Shown in pieces: positions 17,475-26,808 of a stretch of DNA of 50,493 nt. The position numbers and the translations under genes were made by a program. Numbering within the stretch: position 1 is the first letter of the stretch; every line of letters begins with the position of its first letter. The notes beneath the pieces were generated by a model that did no database searches, had not been told where the DNA came from, and saw only the letters and a program-made list of their open reading frames with translations. This stretch comes from Muribaculum sp. (GTDB taxonomy: Bacteria; Bacteroidota; Bacteroidia; Bacteroidales; Muribaculaceae), in NCBI GenBank assembly GCA_023664085.1, contig JAMPGE010000011.1:1-50493 (forward strand). Reading direction: 5' to 3'.

Positions 17475-17666
17475 GAAGTTGTCTAAACTTATTTTATTAT
17501 TAAGATTTGGTAAGATTTCGGAGGGAATTTCCTTCGTCGAAGAGGGAGCGATGCCTGCATCGTGACTGATGCGATGATGAAAATTCACACGAAAGATTGC
17601 CAAAGATTAATGACAGGAAAGAATTTAAAATTGATTCTAACTTTCGTAAAAAGTTTAAATCACTTC
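17475..17666. repeat. MITE-like inverted-repeat element upstream of dapF
   Basis: The left end GAAGTTGTCTAAACTT (17475-17490) and the right end AAGTTTAAATCACTTC (17651-17666) are inverted repeats with 13/16 matches. Inside, AAGATTTGGTAAGATTTCG (17502-17520) faces a degenerate inverted copy starting CGAAAGATTGCCAAAG (about 17590). The left 50 bp match the complement of the recJ-leader element (22247-22296) at about 44 of 50 positions. No transposase is encoded, so any movement would need one in trans. Confidence 0.6.
17638..17666 (+). promoter_or_regulatory. Probable dapF promoter with palindrome at the start of transcription
   Basis: TAACTTTC (17638-17645), a one-base variant of TAnnTTTG, is followed 5 nt later by AAGTTTAAATCACTTC. 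The same layout (box, 4-5 nt, GAAGT-like palindrome) occurs at 22211-22238 and 26005-26034, which supports it. No clear -33 element is present. Confidence 0.45.
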
Positions 17667-17730
17667 AATAAGGTTTTGACAATCCATGGGATTGTGCTAT
17701 AGGTATAAATGCTATAGGTAAAAAAGGTAA

Positions 17731-18612
17731 ATGAAAACAAAGGATAGCATCAGATTTACGAAGATGCATGGTACCGGCAATGATTATATTTATATCGACG
17801 CCATGCACGACGTGCCAGACAATCTGCCGCTGCTGGCACGAAGGATAAGCGACAGGCATTTCGGTGTGGGAAGCGACGGATTGGTGGCCATCATGCCGTC
17901 GATGCGTGCAGACTTCCGCATGCGGATGTTTAATGCGGATGGCAGTGAAGCCCAAATGTGCGGCAACGCATCCCGGTGCATAGGCAAATACGTATATGAA
18001 AAAGGACTCACGCAAAAGACCTGCATCACTCTGGAGACGCTTGCCGGGATCCGCGTGCTCAATCTTAACGTGGATCGCGGTAAAGTACTGAGTGTGGAGG
18101 TGGATATGGGTGAGCCGAAAGTAATGCCAGACCAGATCCCTGTGGTGAGTAAAGACGGCACTCCCCTCCTCAACAAAGACGTGGAGGTGGAAGGAATGAC
18201 TTTCCGCCTCACGTCTGTGGGTATGGGAAATCCTCATGGAGTGGTCTTCACAGAGACATTGACGGACTACAGTGTGCTGACATTGGGACCAAAACTCGAG
18301 ACTGCCCCTATCTGGCCGGAGCGGGCCAACATAGAATTTGTGAAGGTGCTTGACCGGAGGCATATCCGAATGCGCGTGTGGGAACGCGGTTCGGGCGAGA
18401 CATTGGCCTGCGGCACCGGTGCATGTGCCTGTGTGGTGGCGGCTGTGATGAACGGTCTGACAGAGCGTGAGGTATACGTGGAACTCATCGGCGGCACACT
18501 CTTCGTGAGATGGAACTTGACCGACAACCATGTGTATCTGTGTGGCAACGCCGAATTTATTGCCGAAGGTGAATATTATCCGGCTGTGGCCATGAAAGAG
18601 GATATCATATGA
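17731..18612 (+). CDS. dapF: Diaminopimelate epimerase
   Basis: Converts LL- to meso-diaminopimelate, the last step before lysine and the cross-linking residue of peptidoglycan; cytoplasmic and cofactor-free. The 293 residues fit the family. The N-terminal signature FTKMHGTGNDYIYID is followed by the two catalytic cysteines of the two-base mechanism: C77 in AQMCGNASRC and the second in LACGTGACAC near residue 228. The start ATG is 10 nt after a purine-rich AAAAAAGG. The stop overlaps the start of dapL by 4 nt (ATGA), so the pair is translationally coupled and forms a complete DapL-type route to meso-DAP. The leader carries the MITE-like element described separately and a short direct repeat TGCTATAGGTA at 17696 and 17710. 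Confidence 0.97.
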   Translation: MKTKDSIRFTKMHGTGNDYIYIDAMHDVPDNLPLLARRISDRHFGVGSDGLVAIMPSMRADFRMRMFNADGSEAQMCGNASRCIGKYVYEKGLTQKTCITLETLAGIRVLNLNVDRGKVLSVEVDMGEPKVMPDQIPVVSKDGTPLLNKDVEVEGMTFRLTSVGMGNPHGVVFTETLTDYSVLTLGPKLETAPIWPERANIEFVKVLDRRHIRMRVWERGSGETLACGTGACACVVAAVMNGLTEREVYVELIGGTLFVRWNLTDNHVYLCGNAEFIAEGEYYPAVAMKEDII

Positions 18613-19835
18613 AAATAAACGATAATTACAGATTCCTGCCCAAAAACTATCTTTTCACAGAAGTGGGAGCCCGCATCCGGACATTTCGTGCCGAAAATCC
18701 GGATGTGAAGGTATCGCGAATGGACATAGGAGACGTCACGCTGCCCCTCCCCGCTTCGGCCATCAGAGCCATGCATGATGCCGTTGATGATTTTGGACAT
18801 GCCGACACCTTTCACGGCTACGGCCCCGAACAGGGATATAAATTTTTGCGTAAGGCCATTGCATTTGGCGACTATCGGTCTCGTGGCATCACTATAAACG
18901 AAGATGAAATATTCATATCCGACGGGGCTAAAAGCGATCTCGGCAATCTTGGAGATCTACTTGCCTCCGCCTGCAAGGTCGCACTGACCGATCCCGGATA
19001 TCCGGTATATTCGGATTCCAACGTCATAGACGGCCGGGAGGGCGTTCCTACGTCCGGAGGATTCTCAGGATTTGAATATTTGGAATGTAGGGTCTCCACA
19101 GGTTTCAAACCTTCTTTGCCACAGAGGGATCCGGACGTGGTCTATCTATGCTATCCCAATAACCCTACGGGAGTGGCATTGACCCGGGAGGAATTGAAAA
19201 TATGGGTGGATTACGCTTTGATTCATAACACGTTGATTATCTATGATTCTGCCTACGAAGCCTATATATCCGACCCCGATATACCGCATTCCATCTACGA
19301 GATAGAAGGAGCCGAAAAAGTGGCAATAGAAGTTCGCAGCTTCTCAAAGACCGCGGGCTTCACCGGATTGCGGTTGGGATATACGGTGGTGCCCAAAGCT
19401 CTAAAGACACTGTATTCGGATGGAAGTGAAGCCTCATTGAATGAGATGTGGCGTAGGCGTCAGACCACTAAATTCAACGGAGCCTCATATGTCATTCAGC
19501 GTGGTGCAGCCGCTTTATATACTGATGAAGGTCGTGAAGAAGTGAGAAGAAACGTGGACTACTATATGAGGAATGCCCGCATACTTCGTGAAGGACTGGC
19601 ATCCAAAGGCTACCGCACCGTTGGAGGAGAGCACTCCCCTTACGTATGGTTCAGTGCCGCAGAGGATGCGGATTCATGGGAATTGTTTGATCTCCTTCTG
19701 CGTGAGGCTTGTGTGAGCGGTACTCCAGGCAGCGGTTTCGGTAAGTGCGGACAGGGTTGGCTCAGGCTCACCGGCTTCAATACACGTGAAGAAACGCTTC
19801 GTGCGATGGAAAGAATTGGTAAACTAAAAATATAA
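18609..19835 (+). CDS. dapL: LL-diaminopimelate aminotransferase
   Basis: A PLP-dependent fold-type I aminotransferase that makes LL-diaminopimelate directly from tetrahydrodipicolinate, bypassing succinylase steps. The 408 residues match DapL. The N-terminal hallmark is KNYLFTEVGARIRTF, followed by MDIGDVTLPLP. The substrate loop GYGPEQGYKFLRKAIA is present, and the PLP lysine lies in VRSFSKTAGFTGLRLGY near residue 245. The C-terminus has the PGSGFGKCGQGWLRLTGF motif. It is coupled to dapF through an ATGA overlap. This route is typical of Bacteroidetes, plants and chlamydiae and fits the inferred taxon. Confidence 0.96.
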   Translation: MKINDNYRFLPKNYLFTEVGARIRTFRAENPDVKVSRMDIGDVTLPLPASAIRAMHDAVDDFGHADTFHGYGPEQGYKFLRKAIAFGDYRSRGITINEDEIFISDGAKSDLGNLGDLLASACKVALTDPGYPVYSDSNVIDGREGVPTSGGFSGFEYLECRVSTGFKPSLPQRDPDVVYLCYPNNPTGVALTREELKIWVDYALIHNTLIIYDSAYEAYISDPDIPHSIYEIEGAEKVAIEVRSFSKTAGFTGLRLGYTVVPKALKTLYSDGSEASLNEMWRRRQTTKFNGASYVIQRGAAALYTDEGREEVRRNVDYYMRNARILREGLASKGYRTVGGEHSPYVWFSAAEDADSWELFDLLLREACVSGTPGSGFGKCGQGWLRLTGFNTREETLRAMERIGKLKI

Positions 19836-19897
19836 ACTGATAGTAATATACTTCCGGGGTGACGCGACCGAAATCCCCGGGGAAAAACAATAAAATT

Positions 19898-22084
19898 ATG
19901 TCCGATTTAAGATTTAAGAGCGTGGAAGAGGCATCTTCACGCAAACCCGTGACAGTGAAGACACCTCGGGAATCAGTGACGCGTTACTACGGATGCAAGG
20001 TGTTTAACCGTACAAAGATGTTTGAATATCTGCCACGGGACACTTACGAAGCCTTGGTAGATGCCATCGACAATCGTAAGCCATTGAGCCTGAGTGTCGC
20101 CGATAAGGTGGCCGACGGGATGAAGCGCTGGGCTATTGAAAACGGAGCAAGCCACTACACCCACTGGTTTCAGCCGATGACAGGAGGTACGGCCGAAAAA
20201 CACGATAGCTTCATCGATCATGACGGCAAAGGAGGAGTTGTGGAAAAATTCAGCGGGAAACTGCTTGTGCAGCAGGAACCGGACGCCTCGAGTTTTCCAA
20301 ACGGCGGCATCCGCAACACCTTTGAGGCACGCGGCTACTCCGCCTGGGACATCTCCTCGCCTGCCTTCATTATGGACAACACACTATGTATTCCCACCAT
20401 ATTCATTTCATATACCGGTGAAAGCCTCGACTACAAGACCCCGCTGCTGCGGGCTCTCAACAGTGTGGACAAGGCTGCCACAAGAGTAGTGAGAATGTTT
20501 GACCCTGAAGTAAACCATGTATTCAGTTATCTGGGATGGGAACAGGAATACTTTCTGGTGGATGAGGCGCTTTATGCAGCCAGACCGGATCTGGTGATGA
20601 CCGGACGTACGCTCATGGGTCATGAAAGCGCGAAAAACCAACAGCTTGAGGACCATTATTTCGGTTCAATTCCCAAAAGAGTGGAAGCCTTCATGCTCGA
20701 CCTTGAGATTGAATGCCATAAACTGGGAATCCCGGCCAAGACTCGCCACAATGAGGTGGCGCCCAATCAGTTTGAACTTGCTCCAATCTTTGAGGAGACC
20801 AATCTCGCCAATGACCACAATCTGCTTCTGATGTCGGTGATGGCGGAAGTGGCCCGACGCCACAACTTCCATGTACTTCTGCATGAGAAGCCCTTCTCCG
20901 GTATCAACGGCAGCGGCAAGCACAACAATTGGAGCCTCGGCACCGACAAAGGAGAGATCCTCTTTTCCCAGGGCAAGACCCCACGGGAAAACCTTCGTTT
21001 CATGGTATTTCTTGCCAATGTGATGGCGGCCGTACACAAACACAACGGCTTGCTCAAGGCTTCCATCATGAACGCTACCAACGCCCATCGTCTCGGCGCC
21101 AACGAAGCCCCTCCGGCTATCATTTCAATGTTTCTCGGAAACCAATTGAGCCAACTGCTCGAAAATCTGATAAACAACGGTTCTGACGATATTCTTTTGG
21201 GCGGCAAGGAGCGTCTTACTCTTGACGTGGCCCAGATACCGCAGCTTCGTATAGACACCACCGACCGTAACCGCACCTCCCCGTTCGCATTCACAGGCAA
21301 TCGCTTTGAATACCGTGCGGTAGGCTCCACCGCCAACTGTGCCAGCGCCATGATAGCTCTCAACGCGGCCGTGGCGGATCAACTCAATCTCTTCGCCGAT
21401 ACTATCGAAAAGAAAGTGAAGGAGGGAGTAGAGTTTGAGAAGGCCGTTCTCGGAGAGATACGCAGACTTGTGATCGAATCGAAAGCCATTCATTTCGATG
21501 GTAACGGCTATAGCGACGAGTGGGTGATCGAGGCCGGCAAGCGAGGTCTTGACACCGAGACCAGCGCTCCTCTGATGTACGACAGATATATGACTGAGCA
21601 GAGTGTGGAAATGTTTAAACGAACAGGGATTTTTACAGCCAAGGAATTGGAAGCCCGCAACGAGGTAAAATGGGAGACATACTCCAAAAAAATCCAGATC
21701 GAGAGCAGAGTGCTTGGAGATTTGGCAATAAACCATATCATTCCGGCGGCCATACATTACCAGAACCGACTTCTCGACAATGTATATAAAATCAAACAGT
21801 TGTTTCCCGACAATAAAGCGGAAAGCATTGCCGGCGGCGACATGAAGAGCATAGAAGAGATCGCTCATCACGTGGCTGCCATCAAGCAGGAAGTGGAGGA
21901 TATGGTCACCAAACGCCACAAAGCCAACCGACAGCCCACCGAGCGGGACAAAGCTATACATTACCACGACTACATTTGTCCGGCTATGGAAAGTATACGT
22001 AACCATATCGATAGCCTTGAGCTAATGGTTGACAATGAGATATGGCCGCTCCCGAAATATCGGGAACTGCTATTTATCCGCTGA
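19898..22084 (+). CDS. glnN: Glutamine synthetase type III
   Basis: ATP-dependent ligation of ammonia to glutamate, central to nitrogen assimilation. I chose ATG 19898 (MSDLRFKSVEEASS), giving 728 residues, the size of GSIII and far larger than GSI. Landmarks include the beta-grasp region with WFQPMTGGTAEKHDSF, the GSIII motif WEQEYFLVD, KTRHNEVAPNQFELAP (metal and glutamate binding), FSGINGSGKHNNWSLG, and the ATP-site segment NRTSPFAFTGNRFEYRAVGS. GSIII is the usual form in Bacteroidales. Its leader includes CCGGGG...CCCCGG arms of a possible small hairpin just before the start. No GlnR or PII gene is adjacent. A strong hairpin follows the gene (22121-22173). Confidence 0.97.
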   Translation: MSDLRFKSVEEASSRKPVTVKTPRESVTRYYGCKVFNRTKMFEYLPRDTYEALVDAIDNRKPLSLSVADKVADGMKRWAIENGASHYTHWFQPMTGGTAEKHDSFIDHDGKGGVVEKFSGKLLVQQEPDASSFPNGGIRNTFEARGYSAWDISSPAFIMDNTLCIPTIFISYTGESLDYKTPLLRALNSVDKAATRVVRMFDPEVNHVFSYLGWEQEYFLVDEALYAARPDLVMTGRTLMGHESAKNQQLEDHYFGSIPKRVEAFMLDLEIECHKLGIPAKTRHNEVAPNQFELAPIFEETNLANDHNLLLMSVMAEVARRHNFHVLLHEKPFSGINGSGKHNNWSLGTDKGEILFSQGKTPRENLRFMVFLANVMAAVHKHNGLLKASIMNATNAHRLGANEAPPAIISMFLGNQLSQLLENLINNGSDDILLGGKERLTLDVAQIPQLRIDTTDRNRTSPFAFTGNRFEYRAVGSTANCASAMIALNAAVADQLNLFADTIEKKVKEGVEFEKAVLGEIRRLVIESKAIHFDGNGYSDEWVIEAGKRGLDTETSAPLMYDRYMTEQSVEMFKRTGIFTAKELEARNEVKWETYSKKIQIESRVLGDLAINHIIPAAIHYQNRLLDNVYKIKQLFPDNKAESIAGGDMKSIEEIAHHVAAIKQEVEDMVTKRHKANRQPTERDKAIHYHDYICPAMESIRNHIDSLELMVDNEIWPLPKYRELLFIR

Positions 22085-22120
22085 CGCCACGGAGGTTACA
22101 CTCCTCGTTGCCGACCAGAT

Positions 22121-22173
22121 CACATACGCGGGAGCTTGCGGAAAAGAAAAATTTCGCAGGCTCCCGCCGTGTG
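22121..22173 (+). terminator. Hairpin downstream of glnN
   Basis: Arms CACATACGCGGGAGC (22121-22135) and GCTCCCGCCGTGTG (22160-22173) pair with small mismatches, with an inner stem TGCGGAAA/TTTCGCA. There is no long T tract, so termination strength is uncertain. Confidence 0.55.
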
Positions 22174-22210
22174 GTTTATCAGAAAGTTTCCGATTGTCGA
22201 AAAAAAATAG

Positions 22211-22218
22211 TAACTTTG
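22211..22218 (+). promoter_or_regulatory. -7 box of the recJ-recQ operon
   Basis: TAACTTTG with a weak -33 (TTTC at 22187-22190, 20 nt away). The palindromic repeat GAAGTTGTCTAAACTT begins 4 nt after it, so it would be at the very 5' end of the transcript. Confidence 0.65.
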
Positions 22219-22222
22219 CATT

Positions 22223-22296
22223 GAAGTTGTCTAAACTTGTTTACTACCTCCGAAATCTTACCAAATGTTAATAATACAATACGTTTAGATAGCATC
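22223..22296. repeat. 74-bp palindromic element in the recJ leader
   Basis: The ends GAAGTTGTCTAAACTT (22223-22238) and ACGTTTAGATAGCATC (22281-22296) are inverted repeats with 12/16 matches. The interior CCTCCGAAATCTTACCAAAT (22247-22266) is the exact complement of 17505-17524. It is therefore the same element as upstream of dapF, inserted in the other direction. Confidence 0.6.
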
Positions 22297-22334
22297 ATTG
22301 AATAATTTTACCGTATACCAAAATATCTGTACCC

Positions 22335-24068
22335 GTGGCACTAAATTGGAATTATCAGCCCCTCACCCTTCAGCAACAAAAACAGAAAGAAGAGATTATG
22401 ACTGCCTGCTCCGGCGAGGACGCCATAGCCGAACTCCTTCTGCGCCGGGGCGTGACCACACCCCGGGAAGCAGAGTCATTCTTTAATCCCTCCATCGACG
22501 AACTTCACGACCCCTTCCTCATGCCCGACATGGAGAAGGCAGTGAACAGGCTCAATAAAGCCATGGGTGCAAAGGAGCGGATTATGGTTTACGGTGATTA
22601 CGACGTAGATGGCACCACAGCCGTAGCTCTGGTCTACAAATATTTGCAGAATTACTATAGCAATATAGAATACTATATTCCCACAAGGTATGATGAGGGC
22701 TACGGCATATCACGCAAAAGCATAGACTATGCGCTCGACAATGACATCAAACTGATAATAGTGCTCGACTGCGGCATAAAGGCCAACGAAGAGATAGCAT
22801 ATGCCAAGGAAAAAGGTATAGATTTCATTATCTGCGACCATCATGTGCCAGACGAGGAACTGCCCGAGGCCGTGGCCATCCTTAACCCCAAGATGCCCGG
22901 ATCCCCATATCCATGCAAGCATCTGAGCGGTTGTGGAGTGGGCTTTAAGTTTATGCAGGCATTTGCCATGTCCAACGGGCTTACCAACCATAACGAACTC
23001 GAATCGCTTCTGGATCTGGTAGCGGTAAGCATCGCCGCCGACATAGTGCCAATAGTCGACGAGAACCGTATCATGGCATATCACGGGCTCAAACGTCTCA
23101 ACTCCAACCCGAACCTTGGTCTGCGAAGCGTGATCCGTCTCTGCAAACTCACCAACAAGCCAATCACCATCTCCGACGTGATATTCAAGATCGGGCCGCG
23201 CATCAATGCCTCCGGACGAATGCAGAGCGGTACTGAAACCGTTGATCTACTCGTATGCAGGGATCTTCATGATGCCTATGAGAAAGGAAAGGCCATAGAC
23301 CAATACAACAAAGACCGAAAGGAACTTGACCGCCAGATCACCGATGAGGCCAACAAGCTTATAGAAAACAACGTAAATATTATCGAAGGGAAAAGATCGG
23401 TAGTGGTCTATAACAAAGACTGGCACAAAGGAATCATAGGAATCGTAGCCTCGCGGCTCACAGAGTTGTACTACAAACCGGCAGTGGTCCTCACCTACTC
23501 CAACGGCATGGCTACGGGCTCTTCGCGGTCAGTGCAGGGCTTCGATATATATTCCGCCGTAAACTCCACTCGCGACCTGCTCGAAAACTTCGGTGGCCAC
23601 ACCTATGCCGTGGGCCTTTCCCTCAAGGAAGAAAATATCCCGGAGTTCAGACGCCGATTTGAAAAATACGTAGCCGAACATATACAGCCCAACCAGTTGT
23701 CGCCACAACTCAACATAGACGCAGTGATAGAATTCGCCGACATCACCCCGTCGCTCATTCAGCAACTGTCGAAATTCAATCCATACGGTCCTGGCAATCA
23801 AAAACCCGTATTCTGCTCAAAAAACGTGTTCGACTTCGGCACCAGCAAGCTTGTGGGTAAAAACCTCGAGCATATCAAACTCGAACTTGAGGATAACTCC
23901 ACCAGCCGCGTGCTCAATGCCATAGCCTTCAACATGGCGCAATATTTCGAGCATATCCACGCTCATAAGCCTATCGATATCTGTTATACTATCGAAGAGT
24001 CGAAATCTCCGGCCCATCCGGAATCAATCCAATTGATGATCCGCGACATACGTCCGTCAAAGCAATGA
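22335..24068 (+). CDS. recJ: Single-stranded-DNA-specific exonuclease RecJ
   Basis: A 5'-3' exonuclease acting in recombination, mismatch and base-excision repair. The 577 residues, starting at GTG 22335, match the family from the first residues (LNWNYQPLT, LLLRRGVTTPREAESFF, LHDPFLMPDM). DHH-domain motifs are present: MVYGDYDVDGTTAVAL (motif I), VLDCGI (motif II), ICDHHVPDEELPEA (the DHH metal site) and LSGCGVGFKF. The DHHA1 part follows near residue 340-410 with WHKGIIGIVASRL and SSRSVQGFDIY. The C-terminal OB-like domain begins around 450. It overlaps recQ by 4 nt (ATGA), a coupled repair operon. The long leader contains a palindromic repeat element that might influence expression. Confidence 0.97.
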   Translation: MALNWNYQPLTLQQQKQKEEIMTACSGEDAIAELLLRRGVTTPREAESFFNPSIDELHDPFLMPDMEKAVNRLNKAMGAKERIMVYGDYDVDGTTAVALVYKYLQNYYSNIEYYIPTRYDEGYGISRKSIDYALDNDIKLIIVLDCGIKANEEIAYAKEKGIDFIICDHHVPDEELPEAVAILNPKMPGSPYPCKHLSGCGVGFKFMQAFAMSNGLTNHNELESLLDLVAVSIAADIVPIVDENRIMAYHGLKRLNSNPNLGLRSVIRLCKLTNKPITISDVIFKIGPRINASGRMQSGTETVDLLVCRDLHDAYEKGKAIDQYNKDRKELDRQITDEANKLIENNVNIIEGKRSVVVYNKDWHKGIIGIVASRLTELYYKPAVVLTYSNGMATGSSRSVQGFDIYSAVNSTRDLLENFGGHTYAVGLSLKEENIPEFRRRFEKYVAEHIQPNQLSPQLNIDAVIEFADITPSLIQQLSKFNPYGPGNQKPVFCSKNVFDFGTSKLVGKNLEHIKLELEDNSTSRVLNAIAFNMAQYFEHIHAHKPIDICYTIEESKSPAHPESIQLMIRDIRPSKQ

Positions 24069-25987
24069 CTCAGTCGGCATCACTGACACCTCTTGATATC
24101 CTCCATAAATACTGGGGATATCCCGAATTTCGCACACTCCAGGCTGAAATCATCGAAAGCGTACTGGCCGGTAGCGACACACTCGGACTGATGCCTACCG
24201 GCGGTGGCAAATCCATCACATTTCAAGTGCCCGGTCTGATGCTGGAAGGAATCACAATAGTGGTGACTCCTCTCATATCTTTGATGAAGGATCAGGTGGA
24301 CAGTCTTCGCAGACGTAGAATCGAGGCTGTATATTTCCATTCAACTATGACGCGGGGCGAAGTCAGGACTGCTTGGGAAAGGATCCTCAATAATCGTGCG
24401 CGCTTCATATACGTGGCACCCGAGAGATTATCCAGCAAAAGATTTATTGAAGACATACGGCATCTCAAAGTGAAACTCATCGTAGTGGATGAGGCTCACT
24501 GTATATCTCAATGGGGCTACGACTTCCGACCGTCTTATCTTAGAATAAGCGAACTCAGAAAACTCTTTCCGACAGTGCCCGTACTCGCACTCACGGCCAC
24601 GGCCACACCGGAAGTAGCCGCCGACATTTGCAGGCAATTGCAATTTCAGGAGAACTCACGTACCTTCTCAATGAGTTTTGCCAGGGATAATATCAACTAT
24701 GTGGTGCGCGACACGGAGTCCAAATACTTTGAGACGCTCCACGTATTGAGTCATACCCAAGGCTCATCCATCGTATACGTACGTTCCCGCCGACAGACAG
24801 CCGAAATAGCCAAATACCTTCAGGAAGCCGGGATCTCGGCCACCAACTATCATGCCGGCCTTAAATTCGAACAAAAGGCGGATCGACAAAATCGTTGGCT
24901 CACGGGAGAATACCGGGTGATGGTGGCCACCAACGCTTTCGGTATGGGTATTGACAAACCGGATGTACGCGTTGTGATACATTTCGATCTTCCTCCATCT
25001 CTCGAAGAATATTATCAGGAAGCCGGACGTGCCGGAAGAGACGGGCGCCGCTCATACGCCGTACTCCTAGCATCCAATACTGATAAGACTCTGCTCAGGC
25101 GCAGGCTCACCGAAAGCTTTCCCTCCAGAGAAGATATCCGGGCCACATACGATGCCATTTGCACATCCCTGCATCTTGCCGTAGGCGAGGGCTACGACAT
25201 GATCAAAGAATTTGATCTTGAGAAATTCTGCACCAACTTCCGGATGCATCCCCGCCACGTTAAAGCCTGCCTGCGGATCCTCGGTCAGGCAAACTATCTT
25301 GAATTTGAGGAGGAAGTGGATGCCGGCTCAAGAGTAATGATTCTTGCCGACAGAGAAGAACTGTATCATATCCGTACAAGCGGACCGGTGGTAGACAGCG
25401 TGTTGCTTCAGCTGCTGCGTCTCTATCCCGGCCTATTCAGTGACTACGTATATATCAACGAAGAGAGGCTTGCCGCAGAAGGACGCATCGAGCAAACAAG
25501 CGTGTATGAAGCATTGCTGGAACTGAGCAGAGCCAAGATTATCAGTTATATTCCACGCAGACGTTGCCCGATGATATACATTCCAACCGCTCGCGAAGAG
25601 GGGCGTTATCTCATCATCGGAAAGGATATCTACGAACAGCGGAAAAAGGTGATGACCGAGCGTACGGAAGCAATGATTGACTATGCATTTAATGTCGGAG
25701 GATGCCGCGTCAGCCGTATGCTCGCATATTTCGGAGAAAAGAACGCCGCGGACTGTGGCCAATGTGATGTATGCAGAGAGCAAAAAAGGCAAAAACGTGG
25801 CAAATCAGACGTAAAGGAATCTGAAAGGTTGTTTCACAGAGTGACGGCTTATTGCAGAGAGCATCCTCAAGAAATAAATTATAACTTCATAAAAAAATAT
25901 TTCGGTCCGCAGGCCGATGAGGCAATATCTATAATAAGATATCTGATATCCGAAGGATTTGTGGCCGAACCCGACAATTTTTTTTGA
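24065..25987 (+). CDS. recQ: ATP-dependent DNA helicase RecQ
   Basis: A 3'-5' DNA helicase for recombination and replication-fork repair; 640 residues. Motif 0 FRTLQAEII, Walker A LMPTGGGKSITFQVP, DEAH box (IVVDEAHCISQWGYDFRPSY), motif III ALTATAT, motif V VATNAFGMGIDKPDVR and motif VI QEAGRAGRDGR are all present in order within residues 20-330. The RecQ zinc site is seen near 570 (CRVSRMLAYFGEK, then CGQCDVC). No HRDC domain is recognisable after it; the last 50 residues look like a short winged region. Translation is coupled to recJ. This protein resembles the shorter RecQ paralogues of Bacteroidetes, so a second copy elsewhere in the genome would not be surprising. Confidence 0.95.
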   Translation: MTQSASLTPLDILHKYWGYPEFRTLQAEIIESVLAGSDTLGLMPTGGGKSITFQVPGLMLEGITIVVTPLISLMKDQVDSLRRRRIEAVYFHSTMTRGEVRTAWERILNNRARFIYVAPERLSSKRFIEDIRHLKVKLIVVDEAHCISQWGYDFRPSYLRISELRKLFPTVPVLALTATATPEVAADICRQLQFQENSRTFSMSFARDNINYVVRDTESKYFETLHVLSHTQGSSIVYVRSRRQTAEIAKYLQEAGISATNYHAGLKFEQKADRQNRWLTGEYRVMVATNAFGMGIDKPDVRVVIHFDLPPSLEEYYQEAGRAGRDGRRSYAVLLASNTDKTLLRRRLTESFPSREDIRATYDAICTSLHLAVGEGYDMIKEFDLEKFCTNFRMHPRHVKACLRILGQANYLEFEEEVDAGSRVMILADREELYHIRTSGPVVDSVLLQLLRLYPGLFSDYVYINEERLAAEGRIEQTSVYEALLELSRAKIISYIPRRRCPMIYIPTAREEGRYLIIGKDIYEQRKKVMTERTEAMIDYAFNVGGCRVSRMLAYFGEKNAADCGQCDVCREQKRQKRGKSDVKESERLFHRVTAYCREHPQEINYNFIKKYFGPQADEAISIIRYLISEGFVAEPDNFF

Positions 25988-26004
25988 AAAATCAAAAAAA
26001 ATGC

Positions 26005-26034
26005 TAATTTTGCAAATGAAGTTTAAATCACTTC
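26005..26034 (+). promoter_or_regulatory. Promoter and palindrome before the DUF3332 gene
   Basis: TTTG (25983-25986), 18 nt, TAATTTTG (26005-26012), then GAAGTTTAAATCACTTC at 26018-26034. The 17-mer is GAAGT-N7-ACTTC and lies where transcription should start; it is identical over 16 nt to 17651-17666. Confidence 0.65.
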
Positions 26035-26083
26035 TAAAAGAACCGGGAAGGGCTTCTTCCCATAAAACCGTAATAAATCAACT

Positions 26084-26635
26084 ATGAAAAAGAGATATGT
26101 CTCAGCTTCAGTCATACTAACCGTGGCCGGAAGCCTCTCGTTGAATTCCTGTATCGGGTCATTCGGCCTCACCAACAGTGTGCTCAGCTGGAACAATCAG
26201 GTAGGCTCCAAGTTTGTGAACGAACTCGTGTTTTTCGCCTTCTGGGTGCTCCCTGTATATGAAGTGACCGGTCTGGCGGATTTGCTTGTGCTTAATTCAA
26301 TAGAATTCTGGAGCGGCAGCAATCCCGTTGAAGCCAGCACCAAAGTTATCCCTACAGACCATGGAGATTATCTTGTGGCTTGCGATGGCAAAGGCTACAC
26401 CATCACAAATAGCCAAAGCGGCGAATCGATGCGCCTTGATTTTGATGCCGACACACAGACATGGAGTTTTGACGACAATGGCACCAAGTATCCCATGATG
26501 ACGTTTGTAGACGATAATCATGTGAAAATGGTAATGCCCGACGGAGACTTCCGTTTGGTAGACTTAAATGAGGAAGGCGTGATGGCCTATCGGCATATGG
26601 CAATGCAAGCCAATCCCGTGCTTGTCTTTAGATAA
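26084..26635 (+). CDS. DUF3332 lipoprotein
   Basis: A 183-residue protein of the DUF3332 family, widespread in Bacteroidetes and of unknown function. The N-terminus has a lipoprotein signal (ILTVAGSLSLNSC, Cys at about residue 23), so it is anchored in the inner or outer membrane. The family hallmark follows: GSFGLTNSVLSWN, then KFVNELVFFAFWVLPVYEVTGLADLLVLNSIEFW, a hydrophobic hairpin that may enter the membrane. The C-terminal half, residues about 85-183, is beta-rich (WSFDDNGTKYPMMTF, VKMVMPDGDFRLVDL). It has its own promoter with a palindrome at the start of transcription and begins a series of small envelope genes. Confidence 0.85.
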   Translation: MKKRYVSASVILTVAGSLSLNSCIGSFGLTNSVLSWNNQVGSKFVNELVFFAFWVLPVYEVTGLADLLVLNSIEFWSGSNPVEASTKVIPTDHGDYLVACDGKGYTITNSQSGESMRLDFDADTQTWSFDDNGTKYPMMTFVDDNHVKMVMPDGDFRLVDLNEEGVMAYRHMAMQANPVLVFR

Positions 26636-26808
26636 ACTCTTATTATACCTCGACCTCCATAAATAAGCTTGAATCCCAGACAATTGAATTGTAATAACGG
26701 AGGAAAGAGCTACAAAAATAAAAAAGATTAGAAATATTTTAATCCAAAAGGCAACTTTGATTGTTAACAAAAAGAAAAAATATTCAACTAATAAATATAA
26801 TATAGCTT

